DNA of 64,000 nt, taken from the NCBI GenBank assembly GCA_014156375.1, contig RQJH01000001.1, positions 186,001-250,000 on the forward strand. Reading direction: 5' to 3'. Below, one piece after another: positions 18,290 to 28,102 of this stretch. The notes under the pieces were generated by a model, which had not been told where the DNA came from, did not search any database, and worked only from the letters and a program-made list of their open reading frames with translations. Within the stretch, counting starts at the first letter, position 1, and every line of letters begins with the position of its first letter. Origin of the DNA: Enterobacteriaceae bacterium 89 (GTDB lineage Bacteria > Pseudomonadota > Gammaproteobacteria > Enterobacterales > Enterobacteriaceae). The position numbers and the translations under genes are program-made.

Positions 18290-19054
18290 ATGGCTGTTAG
18301 CTATACCCACGACCCAGACCTTCTGTTCCTTGAACATTGCAGCGAGCATCAACTCACCGTCCTGACGCATATTCTGACGCACGGCAGCAACGGCAAGCCG
18401 AGGTTAACCAGCTCTCTGTTGAAAAATAAGGAGTTTACCTCTCTTGAAGGCCAGCCTGACCAGCATCAACGCAGCTGGCGGCTGATTGCCGGCGAGTTGC
18501 AACACTATGGCGGCGACAGCATTGCCAATAAAATTCGCGGCCACGGAAAAGCCTATCGCGCCATCCTGCTTGACGTCTGTAAGCAGCTGAAACTGAAAAG
18601 TGATAAGGAAATTCCGACCTGGCGCATTGAGCAGACGCTACTTGAGCACTTTTTGCGTAACGCCTGGCAAAAGATGGACGATGATCAAAAGCAGGCGTTT
18701 TTTGATGCTATCGAAAAAAAACGTATGGAGATTGAAGCCCTGCTGCCGCAGTTAATGGAAGATCCGAAACTGGCGCAGGGAGTTTCTCATCTGTTAGCGG
18801 ATGAGCTGACTCGTATTCTTCGTACGCAGGCCGCGCTAAAAGTCCTGACAAGAGGAGTGATGCGCGGAGTTGGGCTTGCTGGACCAATTGGTGCGGCATT
18901 TACGGGCATTACCACGCTCAGCGGCAGCGCATCCAGGGTGACAATCCCGGCCGTGCTGCATGTTGCCTGCCTGCGCCGGATTAACTTTGCCGATGAGCTG
19001 GTCACTCATCAGCAGCACGAAAGCCAGCCAGCGGCGGAGCAGGACGGCCAGTAA
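18290..19054 (+). CDS. yaaW: YaaW family protein (UPF0174)
   Basis: A 254-residue protein homologous to E. coli YaaW, whose function is not established. It is largely helical, with a Gly/Ala-rich hydrophobic segment near residues 190-215 (GVMRGVGLAGPIGAAFTGITTLSG) that could contact membranes, and a polar tail. It is divergent from dnaK, as in E. coli. The E. coli neighbour yaaI is missing between them. Confidence 0.85.
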   Translation: MAVSYTHDPDLLFLEHCSEHQLTVLTHILTHGSNGKPRLTSSLLKNKEFTSLEGQPDQHQRSWRLIAGELQHYGGDSIANKIRGHGKAYRAILLDVCKQLKLKSDKEIPTWRIEQTLLEHFLRNAWQKMDDDQKQAFFDAIEKKRMEIEALLPQLMEDPKLAQGVSHLLADELTRILRTQAALKVLTRGVMRGVGLAGPIGAAFTGITTLSGSASRVTIPAVLHVACLRRINFADELVTHQQHESQPAAEQDGQ

Positions 19055-19191
19055 GCTGGAGAAAAAAAACACGTTCCACCCGTTTTGATCATAGACAGTT
19101 CATTTTCTCATGATTATGATGCCGCGCCCTGTTCAGCTGTTGCGGTTCAGGGAATACGAATTTCAACTTTTCAAAACGATTTTGAGGAAAT

Positions 19192-19758
19192 ATGGGCGAC
19201 ATTAAGTTGGCGAACCCGGCACCGCTGGGACTGATGGGCTTCGGCATGACCACTATCCTGCTGAACCTGACAAACAGCGGTCTTTTCCCGTTTGACACCG
19301 CCATTCTGGCGATGGGTATCTTTTACGGCGGCCTGGCGCAGATTTTTGCTGGTCTGCTGGAGTTTAAGAAAGGCAATACTTTCGGTCTGACAGCGTTCAC
19401 CTCCTACGGTGCTTTCTGGCTGACTCTGGTTGCCATTCTGATCATGCCTAAAATGGGCCTGGCAGAACCTTCTAACCCACACTTCCTCGGCATGTACCTG
19501 GGTCTGTGGGGCGTGTTCACGCTGTTCATGTTCTTCGGCACCCTGAAAGGGCCACGCATGCTGCAGTTCGTGTTCCTGAGCCTGACGGTTCTGTTTGCTC
19601 TGCTGGCTATTGGTCATCTGGCTGATAACGAAGGCATCGTTCACGTAGCAGGCTGGATCGGTCTGGTGTGTGGCGCAAGCGCTATCTATCTGGCGATGGG
19701 CGAAGTGCTGAACGAACAGTTTGGCCGCACCGTGCTGCCAATTGGTGAGAAACACTAA
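19192..19758 (+). CDS. satP: Acetate/succinate:proton symporter SatP
   Basis: Inner-membrane acetate and succinate uptake protein of the GPR1/FUN34/YaaH family, 188 residues with six membrane helices. The family motif NPAPLGLMGFGM follows the N-terminus directly. The start ATG has GAGGAAAT upstream. The gene ends at a terminator shared with the convergent MHS transporter. Confidence 0.97.
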   Translation: MGDIKLANPAPLGLMGFGMTTILLNLTNSGLFPFDTAILAMGIFYGGLAQIFAGLLEFKKGNTFGLTAFTSYGAFWLTLVAILIMPKMGLAEPSNPHFLGMYLGLWGVFTLFMFFGTLKGPRMLQFVFLSLTVLFALLAIGHLADNEGIVHVAGWIGLVCGASAIYLAMGEVLNEQFGRTVLPIGEKH

Positions 19759-19774
19759 TTTCAGATGCGATTTG

Positions 19775-19804
19775 AAAAGCCGGGCGAGCGCCCGGCTTTT
19801 TTTT
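19775..19804. terminator. Bidirectional terminator between satP and MHS transporter
   Basis: Stem AAAAGCCGGG/CCCGGCTTTT with 6-nt loop and eight T on the plus strand. It lies directly after the MHS-transporter stop on the other strand. Confidence 0.88.
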
Positions 19805-21101
19805 AGTTTGTCACCACCGACGCATTTTCTGGCGCAATGTAAGTCTGCCGCAGCCAGAGTCCTAATCCCAACCCCACCAGCGACAGTGCCAACACGTACC
19901 AGGCCGGAGCCATCGGCGACACTCCCATCAGCAGCGTCACCACTATTGGCGTCATGCCACCGAAAATGGCATACGACACGTTGTAGGAAAACGAAATTCC
20001 GGTGAAGCGCACTTCCGCAGGAAACGCCCGCACCATCACATAAGGCACAGCGCCAACCACGCCGACACACAGTCCAACAAGGCCGTAGAGCAGGAAAAGC
20101 TGTTCAGGATGCGCGCCCGATAAGTGATAGAAGGCCCAGCTTGAGGCCGCTAACAGCAGGCTGCCGATAATGAACGTACGGCTGGCGCCAAATTTATCCA
20201 CCGCCAGGCCCGCCAACAGACAGCCGATACACAGCATAATCGTCGCGATACTGTTGGCCTGAAGGGTCAGAGCCGGGGCGAGGCCATAATGCTTTTGCAG
20301 CCACACCGGCGACATCAGGATCACCACCACAATGCCCGCCGACAGCAGCCAGGTCAGCAGCATCGAGATCACCACCGCTTTCTGATGTTTCATCACCACG
20401 GCTTTGACCGGTAATTCCTGGGCCAGAGCTTTACGCTGCTGCATCTCAAGGAAAATCGGTGTTTCCTGTAGCCAGCGACGCAGATACATCGCCACCAGGC
20501 CAAACGCACCGCCCAGCAGGAACGGAATGCGCCAGCCGCCGCCGTGGATTGCCTGCTGGGTCAGGCTGGTATTAATCAGTGTGGCAACCACCGAACCCAG
20601 CAAAATCCCCACCGTCAGTCCGGCCGTCAGCGTGCCGCAGGCGATACCGATACGCTGCGTTGGCACATGTTCGGCGACAAACACCCACGCGCCCGGCACC
20701 TCACCGCCAATTGCAGCCCCCTGTAACACACGCATCAGCAGCAGCAAAAGCGGCGCGATAAGGCCCACGGATGCATAGGTAGGCAGCAGGCCTATCAGCA
20801 GCGTCGGCACCGCCATCAGCAGAATGCTGAGGGTAAACATCTTCTTACGTCCCACCAGGTCGCCGAAGTGCGCCATGATGATGCCGCCAAGCGGACGAGC
20901 AAGATAGCCCGCAGCAAAAATGCCGAAGGTTTGCACCTGACGCAGCCATTCGGGAATATCAGCCGGGAAGAAGAGTTCACCAACCACCGCGGCGAAGAAG
21001 ACAAATATGATGAAATCATAAAACTCCAGCGCACCACCAAGGGCAGCCAGCGTCAGCGTTTTATAATCCTGTCGGTTCAGAGGTCTTGCTTGTGAGGACA
21101 T
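19803..21101 (-). CDS. MHS-family MFS transporter (metabolite:H+ symporter)
   Basis: A 432-residue, 12-helix major-facilitator protein of the MHS group that includes ProP, KgtP and ShiA. Seen here: GGALEFYDFIIFVFFAAVVG in helix 1, GHFGDxxGRKK-type loop (MAHFGDLVGRKKMFTL) between helices 2 and 3, and LQGAAIGGEVPGAW in helix 4. The substrate cannot be deduced; organic acids or betaines are typical. E. coli K-12 has no gene at this place between satP and mog, so this is an accessory insertion. Confidence 0.88.
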   Translation of the reverse strand: MSSQARPLNRQDYKTLTLAALGGALEFYDFIIFVFFAAVVGELFFPADIPEWLRQVQTFGIFAAGYLARPLGGIIMAHFGDLVGRKKMFTLSILLMAVPTLLIGLLPTYASVGLIAPLLLLLMRVLQGAAIGGEVPGAWVFVAEHVPTQRIGIACGTLTAGLTVGILLGSVVATLINTSLTQQAIHGGGWRIPFLLGGAFGLVAMYLRRWLQETPIFLEMQQRKALAQELPVKAVVMKHQKAVVISMLLTWLLSAGIVVVILMSPVWLQKHYGLAPALTLQANSIATIMLCIGCLLAGLAVDKFGASRTFIIGSLLLAASSWAFYHLSGAHPEQLFLLYGLVGLCVGVVGAVPYVMVRAFPAEVRFTGISFSYNVSYAIFGGMTPIVVTLLMGVSPMAPAWYVLALSLVGLGLGLWLRQTYIAPENASVVTN

Positions 21102-21215
21102 AGCGGGCCATTTTTGTTGTGATTGATTTACAGTTAACGTAAAGAAAAAATTACTATACCGTAATCAGGGATTCAATCACCGGCCCGCAGAGGTTATGTC
21201 ACAAATGCGCTATCT

Positions 21216-21803
21216 TCAGGATATTGTTTCGCGGCGTGCGCTTTTAGGGCGAAAAGCTGCTACGACCTGCTCATCTGTTTCAACATAGGGCCCTTCCAGC
21301 AGCTGTATACAATACGGTACGCTTGCAAAAATCCCGTGTACCAGCACCTTGCCGTCTTCCGCTTTGACGCCTTCCAGCGTTTCCTGAATGGATTTTGGCT
21401 GGCCAGGCAGGTTTAGGATCAGCGCCTGTTTACGGATCACCCCAACCTGACGCGAGAGGATCGCCGTTGGCACAAAGTGCAGGCTAATCTGGCGCATCTG
21501 TTCGCCAAAGCCCGGCATTTCGCGGTCGGCAATCGCCAGCGTCGCATCCGGGGTCACGTCACGACGCGCAGGACCCGTACCGCCGGTCGTCAGCACCAGA
21601 TGGCAGCCCATCTCGTCCACCAGCTCACAAAGCGTTTGCTCAATGATCGATTGTTCATCGGGGATCAGGCGGGTTTGCAGCTCAAAAGGCGTGGTCAGCG
21701 CGCGGCTCAGCCACTCTTCCAGTGCCGGGATGCCTTTATCCTGGTAAACACCATTGGAGGCGCGGTCAGAAATGGAAACAAGACCAATGCGGAGAGTATT
21801 CAT
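21216..21803 (-). CDS. mog: Molybdopterin adenylyltransferase Mog
   Basis: Adenylates molybdopterin before MoeA inserts molybdate, in molybdenum cofactor synthesis. The 195 residues carry the MoaB/Mog nucleotide-binding motif TTGGTGPARRDVTPDA at about residue 72 and the SDRASNG-type N-terminal loop. The gene is downstream of talB on the same strand, behind a talB terminator. Confidence 0.97.
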   Translation of the reverse strand: MNTLRIGLVSISDRASNGVYQDKGIPALEEWLSRALTTPFELQTRLIPDEQSIIEQTLCELVDEMGCHLVLTTGGTGPARRDVTPDATLAIADREMPGFGEQMRQISLHFVPTAILSRQVGVIRKQALILNLPGQPKSIQETLEGVKAEDGKVLVHGIFASVPYCIQLLEGPYVETDEQVVAAFRPKSARRETIS

Positions 21804-21874
21804 AGTAATTCCGTTCTAATTGCTGTTAGCCGGAATGATACACGCTGGAGGGAAAAGGAGACAAATAGCGAAGG

Positions 21875-21903
21875 AAAAGCGTGACCGGGAGCCCGGCCAC
21901 GCG
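21875..21903 (-). terminator. Terminator after talB
   Basis: GCGTGaCCGGG pairs with CCCGGcCACGC (21879-21902). On the minus strand it is followed by TTTTCC. Confidence 0.7.
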
Positions 21904-21911
21904 ATAAATGA

Positions 21912-22865
21912 TTACAGCAGGTCGCCGATCATTTTTTCCAGTTTTTCCTGGTCGATAGCAAACTTACGGATACCTTCCGCCAGTTTGTCTACGGCCATTG
22001 GATCCTGGTTGTGCTGCCACAGGAACTGGGACTCGGTGATACGCTCTGGACGTGCTTTCACTTCACCGGTGTAAACCAGTTTACGCTCGATAGCACCGTC
22101 TGCTTCTGCCAGCTCTTTCAGCAGCGCAGGTGCGATGGTCAGGCGGTCACAGCCGGCCAGTTCCAGAATCTCACCCACGTTACGGAAGCTTGCGCCCATC
22201 ACCACGGTCTCGTAACCGTGCTGTTTGTAGTAGCTGTAGATTTCAGACACGGACACCACGCCTGGATCTTCTGCCGGTGCGTACTCTTTCTTGTCAGTGT
22301 TGGCTTTGTACCAGTCGAGGATACGGCCCACAAACGGAGAAATCAGGAATACGCCCGCTTCAGCACAAGCGCGAGCCTGAGCGAAGGAGAACAGCAGCGT
22401 CAGGTTACAGTTGATGCCTTCTTTTTCCAGCTGCTCAGCAGCGCGGATGCCCTGCCAGGTAGAAGCCAGTTTGATCAGGATGCGGTCATTGCTGATACCC
22501 GCGTCGTTGTACAGCTTGATCAGGTGTTTCGCTTTCGCGATAGAGCCTTCGGTGTCGTAAGACAGACGCGCATCAACCTCAGTGGAAATGCGACCCGGGA
22601 TCAGCTTCAGGATCTCCAGACCGATGTTGACGGCCAGCTTGTCGGTCGCATCAACAATCTGCTGCTCGCGGCTGTCGCTCTGGTCTTTAGCCCAGGCAAT
22701 CGCTTCGTCGATAAGCTTGCGGTATTCAGGGATCTGGGCAGCGCCAAGGATCAGAGAAGGGTTGGTTGTCGCATCCTGAGGCTGGTACAGCTTCATTGCT
22801 GCGATGTCTCCGGTGTCAGCCACTACGGTTGTGTACTGACGCAGGGAGGTCAATTTATCCGTCAT
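21912..22865 (-). CDS. talB: Transaldolase B
   Basis: Pentose-phosphate enzyme exchanging dihydroxyacetone units between sedoheptulose-7-phosphate and glyceraldehyde-3-phosphate. The 317 residues form a TIM barrel. The Schiff-base lysine is in [10 protein letters not shown], and the family pattern DATTNPSLI is near residue 33. The frame is open to 22961, but ATG at 22865 gives the E. coli N-terminus ([20 protein letters not shown]). Confidence 0.98.
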   Translation of the reverse strand: MTDKLTSLRQYTTVVADTGDIAAMKLYQPQDATTNPSLILGAAQIPEYRKLIDEAIAWAKDQSDSREQQIVDATDKLAVNIGLEILKLIPGRISTEVDARLSYDTEGSIAKAKHLIKLYNDAGISNDRILIKLASTWQGIRAAEQLEKEGINCNLTLLFSFAQARACAEAGVFLISPFVGRILDWYKANTDKKEYAPAEDPGVVSVSEIYSYYKQHGYETVVMGASFRNVGEILELAGCDRLTIAPALLKELAEADGAIERKLVYTGEVKARPERITESQFLWQHNQDPMAVDKLAEGIRKFAIDQEKLEKMIGDLL

Positions 22866-23068
22866 GATAGTGTTTCTCTTTAAACAGCTGTTAGGGGGAT
22901 GTAACCGGTCTGCTCCCGATAATATCACGCCCCGAGGCCAGCGCAACCGCAGACGGAACAAGAGCGCAGAGTATGATAAACTCAGAATATTCTAAGGCTA
23001 CCCAGGAACGGATAACCTGCAAAATGGTAGCGTTTACAAATACCCCGGCATCGATGAAAGGACGTTAA

Positions 23069-24499
23069 ATGCCTGAATTTCTCGCTTTTATCAACGACAT
23101 TCTCTGGGGCTCGGTCATGATTTATCTGCTGATCGGCGCCGGGTTGTGGTTTACATGGCGAACGGGCTACATCCAGTTTCGCTATCTCCGCCATTTTGGC
23201 AAAAGCCTCAAAAGCAGCCTCACCCCGCAGTCTGACGGCCTGACGTCATTTCAGGCGCTGTGTACCAGCCTTGCGGCACGTCTTGGCAGCGGAAATCTGG
23301 CGGGCGTCGCGATTGCGATCACCGCAGGTGGCCCCGGCGCCGTATTCTGGATGTGGATCTCGGCCATCGTTGGCATGGCGAGCTGCTTTGCAGAGTGTTC
23401 TCTGGCCCAACTTTATAAAGAACGTGATGAGAAAGGCCAGTTTCGCGGCGGCCCGGCGTGGTATATGTCACGCGGGCTTGGCATGCGCTGGATGGGCGTG
23501 ATGTTCTCGGTGTTTCTGCTGCTGGCCTATGGCCTGATTTTCAACACCGTGCAGGCTAACTCCGTTTCGCACGCGCTGAATTATGCGTTCCATCTCCCTG
23601 AAGTGGTCACGGGCGTAACGCTTGCGCTTTGCGCGCTCTTTGTCATCGTGCGTGGACTCCGCGGCGTGGCAAAACTGATGCAGTGGGTGGTGCCGATCAT
23701 GGCCCTGCTTTGGGTTTGCGCAAGCCTGGTCATCAGCCTGTGGCACCTTACCGCCCTCCCGGCGATATTTGAAAATATCATCCGCAGCGCGTTTGGCTGG
23801 CAGGAGGCCGCAGCGGGCGCGGTGGGTTACACCATCAGCCAGGCGTTAACCAGCGGCTTTCAGCGCGGAATGTTTTCCAATGAAGCAGGCATGGGTTCGA
23901 CTCCGAACGCAGCAGCGGCAGCCGCCTCCTGGCCCCCTCACCCTGCCGCCCAAGGCATCGTTCAGATGATAGGCGTCATCGTGGATACTCTGGTTATCTG
24001 CACGGCGACCGCCATGGTTGTCCTGCTGGCCGGGCACGACACCACCGTGACGACCGAAGACGGGATCCAGCTGGTACAGAAAGCGATGATGAGTTTTGGC
24101 GGCATATGGGGATCGGGATTCGTGGCGGGCATCGTTCTGCTTTTTGCCTTCAGCTCCATTGTGGTTAACTATATCTACGCTGAAAATAACCTTATTTATT
24201 TAAAGCTTAACAGCAAGCGTAACATCTGGCTGTTACGCATCATCACCGTGGTGATGCTGATGTCCGGCGCCATGTTGAGCCTGCCGGTCGTGTGGCAGCT
24301 GGCGGACATCATCATGGCGCTGATGGCCATCACTAACCTGACCGCCATTCTGCTGCTCTCTCCGGTGGTACGCATCATTGCCAGCGATTATCTGCGCCAG
24401 CGGAAACTGGGCGTACCGCCGGTGTTTGATCCCTCTCGCTATCCGGAAATTGAACAGCAAATTGCCCCCGGCACCTGGGACGATGCGTCGCGCCAATAG
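23069..24499 (+). CDS. yaaJ: AGCS-family alanine/glycine:cation symporter YaaJ
   Basis: Inner-membrane symporter for alanine or glycine with Na+ or H+, by family. The 476 residues include the AGCS signatures [14 protein letters not shown] and [19 protein letters not shown], and about ten membrane helices. The start has AAGGAC 7 nt upstream. It is divergent from talB. Confidence 0.95.
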   Translation: MPEFLAFINDILWGSVMIYLLIGAGLWFTWRTGYIQFRYLRHFGKSLKSSLTPQSDGLTSFQALCTSLAARLGSGNLAGVAIAITAGGPGAVFWMWISAIVGMASCFAECSLAQLYKERDEKGQFRGGPAWYMSRGLGMRWMGVMFSVFLLLAYGLIFNTVQANSVSHALNYAFHLPEVVTGVTLALCALFVIVRGLRGVAKLMQWVVPIMALLWVCASLVISLWHLTALPAIFENIIRSAFGWQEAAAGAVGYTISQALTSGFQRGMFSNEAGMGSTPNAAAAAASWPPHPAAQGIVQMIGVIVDTLVICTATAMVVLLAGHDTTVTTEDGIQLVQKAMMSFGGIWGSGFVAGIVLLFAFSSIVVNYIYAENNLIYLKLNSKRNIWLLRIITVVMLMSGAMLSLPVVWQLADIIMALMAITNLTAILLLSPVVRIIASDYLRQRKLGVPPVFDPSRYPEIEQQIAPGTWDDASRQ

Positions 24500-24564
24500 C
24501 TGTAATCGAACACTTTGCGGGCATTTTTTGCTACAGTCTCGGAAAATGCCTGCAAGGACCGATT

Positions 24565-25341
24565 ATGCTGATTCTGATTTCACCTGCTAAAACGCTCGAC
24601 TACCAGAGCGAGCTGCCGACAGCACGTTACACTCACCCGGAGCTTCTGGACTATTCCCAGCAGCTCATTTCCGTCGCTCGCAAGCTTTCTGCACCGCAAA
24701 TAGGCAAGCTGATGAGCATCAGCGACAAATTAGCCGACCTCAACGCCACCCGTTTTCACGACTGGCACCCGGATTTCACCCCGCAAAATGCGCGCCCTGC
24801 CATTCTGGCTTTTAAGGGCGATGTCTACACCGGCCTTCAGGCGGAAGAGTTCAGCGAAGCCGATTTTGATTTCGCGCAGCAGCATCTGCGCATGCTTTCT
24901 GGCCTGTACGGCGTGCTGCGTCCGCTGGATCTGATGCAACCCTATCGCCTCGAAATGGGCATCCGTCTGGAAAATGCCAAAGGTAAAGATCTCTACCAGT
25001 TCTGGGGCGAAGTCATCACCAACAAGCTCAACGAAGCGCTGAAAGCTCAGGGCGATGACATCGTGATTAACCTGGCTTCCGATGAGTACTTTAAGTCAGT
25101 TAAAACGAAGCAGTTGAAGGGAAGGATCATCAAGCCGGTGTTCCTCGACGAGAAGAACGGCAAATTCAAAGTGATCAGCTTCTACGCCAAGAAAGCGCGT
25201 GGCCTGATGAGCCGCTATATCATTGAAAATCGTCTTACGGACGCGGAACAGCTGAAGGGTTTTGACAGCGAAGGCTATTTCTTTGATGAGAGCGCCTCAA
25301 CGCAGGACGAACTGGTCTTTAAGCGTCACGAGCTGAAGTGA
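24565..25341 (+). CDS. yaaA: Peroxide stress protein YaaA
   Basis: A 258-residue DUF328/UPF0246 protein that in E. coli lowers free iron and DNA damage during hydrogen peroxide stress and is controlled by OxyR. The opening [14 protein letters not shown] is the family hallmark, and the basic C-terminal region ([16 protein letters not shown]) is conserved. It follows yaaJ by 65 nt with its own AAGGA ribosome site. Confidence 0.96.
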   Translation: MLILISPAKTLDYQSELPTARYTHPELLDYSQQLISVARKLSAPQIGKLMSISDKLADLNATRFHDWHPDFTPQNARPAILAFKGDVYTGLQAEEFSEADFDFAQQHLRMLSGLYGVLRPLDLMQPYRLEMGIRLENAKGKDLYQFWGEVITNKLNEALKAQGDDIVINLASDEYFKSVKTKQLKGRIIKPVFLDEKNGKFKVISFYAKKARGLMSRYIIENRLTDAEQLKGFDSEGYFFDESASTQDELVFKRHELK

Positions 25342-25345
25342 GAAT

Positions 25346-25372
25346 ATTCCCCTCTCTGCTGGAGAGGGGAAT
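25346..25372. terminator. Hairpin between yaaA and yaaX
   Basis: An 11-bp stem ATTCCCCTCTC/GAGAGGGGAAT with a 5-nt loop lies between the convergent yaaA and yaaX. It has no T-tract on either side, so it is a weak or Rho-assisted terminator at best. Confidence 0.5.
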
Positions 25373-25378
25373 CTGCCG

Positions 25379-25666
25379 TTAGTGATGCCAGCCGTGATCG
25401 TCGTGACGATCGTGATGGTCATCATGATGATCGTGGTGATCGTAGTCATGACGTGGACGCCAGTGATCGTTGTAACGTTCGTAGTGGTGATCCCACCAGC
25501 CATGGTCGCGCCAGTGACCGCCATCCCAGTAGTTACCGCGATTATCCTGATCGCCAATCTGCAGTTTCACCGCTGGCACCAGCGTGAGTTCTGAAGCATG
25601 AACCATCACCGGAGCCACCAGCATCACAGAAAGCGCGAGGATCACAGATTTCATTTTGTTGGACAT
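25379..25666 (-). CDS. yaaX: Secreted His/Asp-rich DUF2502 protein YaaX
   Basis: A 95-residue periplasmic protein of unknown function, homologous to E. coli YaaX (DUF2502). It has a signal peptide (cleavage probably after VHA, about residue 24), then the conserved TLVPAVKLQIGDQDNRGNYWDGGHWRDHGWW block. From residue about 72 the tail is almost only His and Asp. This tail looks more extended and His/Asp-rich than the Pro/His tail I recall in E. coli and could bind metal ions. AAGGAG precedes the ATG by 7 nt. Confidence 0.88.
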   Translation of the reverse strand: MSNKMKSVILALSVMLVAPVMVHASELTLVPAVKLQIGDQDNRGNYWDGGHWRDHGWWDHHYERYNDHWRPRHDYDHHDHHDDHHDRHDDHGWHH

Positions 25667-25835
25667 AGGTTACTCCTTTCACATCATTGCCCGTTATGGG
25701 TCGATGTGAAGAGCTTACCTCTGCGATCTCCGACTTGTTATTCTCCGCAATCCCAATTTCTAAGTGCCCGCATTTAATGGGAATTCCTGCTTAATTCCTG
25801 CTGGTTTTCTCATTATTTTCTCCATAATTCAGGCG

Positions 25836-25864
25836 TAAAAAAACCGGGCTCAGTGACCCGGTTT
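25836..25864 (-). terminator. Terminator of the thrABC operon
   Basis: Stem AAACCGGG (25841-25848) / CCCGGTTT (25857-25864). On the minus strand it follows thrC and ends in seven T. Confidence 0.9.
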
Positions 25865-25881
25865 CAGCGATAGCCAGAAGA

Positions 25882-27168
25882 TTACGCTTTAGCCATCATC
25901 AGCTTACGCAGCTCTGCAAAATCTGCTGGCAGGTTATGCGACAGCAACGGCAGATCGGCACGATCGGCCAGCTCTTTTGGCAGCGGCAGCTCGGTATCCA
26001 GGATCTCTTCCACGCTCTCTTTGAATTTAGCCGGATGCGCGGTACCGAGGAACAGACCGTATTCACCTGGCTGGAGCTGATCGCGCAAAGCACGGTACGC
26101 GATTGCCGCGTGAGGCTCAGAGGTGTAGCCGATTTCCTGTAATTCACGCATCGTGGCTTTGGTGGTTTCGTCGTCCACGGCGGCATAGCCCAGCTCGTTC
26201 AGACGCCAGACTTTACGGCGGAACAGCTCTTCCACGCGCGGCCAGTTGTTCGGCTGGCTAACGTCCATGGCGTTCGACAGCGTTGCCTGAGTGGATTTCG
26301 GCGCCCACTTCCCGTCCTGCAGGAAGCGCGGAACGGTGTCATTGGCATTAGTGGCAGCGATAAAGCGCTTCACCGGCAGGCCCAGAGATTTTGCCAGCAG
26401 GCCAGCGGTCAGATCGCCAAAGTTGCCGCTCGGCACGGAAATCACCAGTTGATTGCGCGCTTCCTGCGGGAGCTGCGCCACGGCTTCAAAGTAGTAGCAA
26501 ATCTGCGCCAGCAGACGACTGATGTTAATCGAGTTGGCGGAGTTCAGACCCAGCGCCGCCTTCAGCTCTTCATCGTCAAACGCCTGTTTAACCAGCGCCT
26601 GACAGGCATCAAAATCGCCATCGATGGCGACAGTTTCAATGTTGCCACCGAGCGTGCAGAACAACTTTTCCTGCAGCGGGCTGATTTTGCCTTTTGGATA
26701 CAGGATGACGACGCGAACATTTTTCAGGCCAAAGAAAGCATGCGCCACGGCAGCGCCGGTATCACCGGAAGTGGCCGTCAGAATAGTCACTGGCTTGTCG
26801 CCGCTGATGTGCGTCAGCATCTGCGCCATAAAGCGCCCGCCGAAATCTTTAAACGCCAGCGTCGGCCCGTGGAACAGCTCCAGGCAGCCCACATCGTCCT
26901 GCACGTCTTTCACCGGAGCCGGGAAAGCAAACGCCGCACGAACTCGAGCTTCCAGCTCAGCCTGCGGGATCTCCTCAGCAATAAACGCCGAGAGGATTTT
27001 GGCGCTGCGGGAAACGAAATCCAGCTTCAGCATTTCATCGATTTCAGTCAGGCTGAATTCAGGCAGATCGTGTGGAAAGAACAGCCCCTGATTTTTACCC
27101 AACCCTTGCGTCACGGCCTGCGCGAAGCTGACCTGCTCGTTATGATCTTTTAAGTTATACAGTTTCAT
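25882..27168 (-). CDS. thrC: Threonine synthase
   Basis: Final step of threonine synthesis: converts O-phospho-homoserine to threonine with pyridoxal phosphate. The 428 residues match E. coli. The PLP lysine lies in LAFKDFGGRF, and the phosphate-binding loop is SGNFGDLTAG. Its ATG lies 3 nt after the thrB stop in thrLABC. Confidence 0.98.
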   Translation of the reverse strand: MKLYNLKDHNEQVSFAQAVTQGLGKNQGLFFPHDLPEFSLTEIDEMLKLDFVSRSAKILSAFIAEEIPQAELEARVRAAFAFPAPVKDVQDDVGCLELFHGPTLAFKDFGGRFMAQMLTHISGDKPVTILTATSGDTGAAVAHAFFGLKNVRVVILYPKGKISPLQEKLFCTLGGNIETVAIDGDFDACQALVKQAFDDEELKAALGLNSANSINISRLLAQICYYFEAVAQLPQEARNQLVISVPSGNFGDLTAGLLAKSLGLPVKRFIAATNANDTVPRFLQDGKWAPKSTQATLSNAMDVSQPNNWPRVEELFRRKVWRLNELGYAAVDDETTKATMRELQEIGYTSEPHAAIAYRALRDQLQPGEYGLFLGTAHPAKFKESVEEILDTELPLPKELADRADLPLLSHNLPADFAELRKLMMAKA

Positions 27169-27171
27169 TGG

Positions 27172-28101
27172 TTATCCCACTACGCGTGCGCCCGCTGTAT
27201 CCAGCCGACAAATATGAACGAAGCCTTCCTGATTTTGCAGATAGTGTTTGCTGAGCCAGTCAGCCACTCGCTGCGCGGTTCCCGGATTATCGCAAAGGGC
27301 GAACATCGTCGGCCCGGAACCGGAAATACCACTCGCCAGCGCGCCTATCTCCGCCACCGCCTGGCGCGCTTCGCCAAAGCCTGGCAGCAGTTTGGTGCGA
27401 TACGGCTCAGCAATAACGTCTTTCATCAGCTTTGCCGCAAGCTGCGGTTGGCGGCTGTAACAGGCATGAATAAAGCCTGCCAGATGACGACCGTGCGCGA
27501 TACAGTCCTGGCGGCGATACTGCGCAGGAAGAATGGCGCGAGCCTCCGCCGTGGAGACCTTAATCCCCGGATAAGCTAATACCCACAGCCATTCATCAAA
27601 GGCGGGAATCTGCTGGCTGATGATGCCGTTCTCTTCCAGCATCAGCTGCACGCCGCCGAGGAAACACGGCGCCACGTTGTCATAGTGCACGCTGCCGGAG
27701 ATACGCCCTTCCAGCTCGCCCATCAGCGCCAGCATTTTGTGATCGTTGAGCGGTTTGCCGCAGTATTCATTCATCGCCACCAGCGCGGCGACGACGGAAC
27801 AGGCGCTGGAGCCCAGCCCTGAACCAATCGGCATGTTTTTCTCGAGCGTCATCGCCACCGGAACGGTTTTGCCAATTTCCTGGCAGAAGCGTTCCCAGCA
27901 TTGATAAACGATATTCTCGCGCGGCTCCACGGGCAGCTTGCTGGCGAAGTGGCCAACGTTTTTCAGGCTGAACGACTCAGCCGCCACCACTTCCACGTTA
28001 TCGCCGAGCAGAGTGCCATCCACCGGCGTGACAGCCGCGCCCAGCACATCAAACCCGACGCTCATATTGGCACTGGAGGCCGGGGCATAAACCTTCACCA
28101 T
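27172..28101 (-). CDS. thrB: Homoserine kinase
   Basis: GHMP-family kinase that phosphorylates homoserine. The 309 residues contain the ATP loop [17 protein letters not shown] and the C-terminal [12 protein letters not shown] motif. The start lies 1 nt after the thrA stop, indicating coupled translation. Confidence 0.98.
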   Translation of the reverse strand: MVKVYAPASSANMSVGFDVLGAAVTPVDGTLLGDNVEVVAAESFSLKNVGHFASKLPVEPRENIVYQCWERFCQEIGKTVPVAMTLEKNMPIGSGLGSSACSVVAALVAMNEYCGKPLNDHKMLALMGELEGRISGSVHYDNVAPCFLGGVQLMLEENGIISQQIPAFDEWLWVLAYPGIKVSTAEARAILPAQYRRQDCIAHGRHLAGFIHACYSRQPQLAAKLMKDVIAEPYRTKLLPGFGEARQAVAEIGALASGISGSGPTMFALCDNPGTAQRVADWLSKHYLQNQEGFVHICRLDTAGARVVG

Positions 28102-28102
28102 C

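Noticed and set aside
25382-25594. Coding frames within the GATCAT-rich stretch on the plus strand
   Set aside because: The low-complexity repeat encodes the His/Asp tail of YaaX. The opposite frame gives only Val/Ile/Met runs without a ribosome site or homologue.
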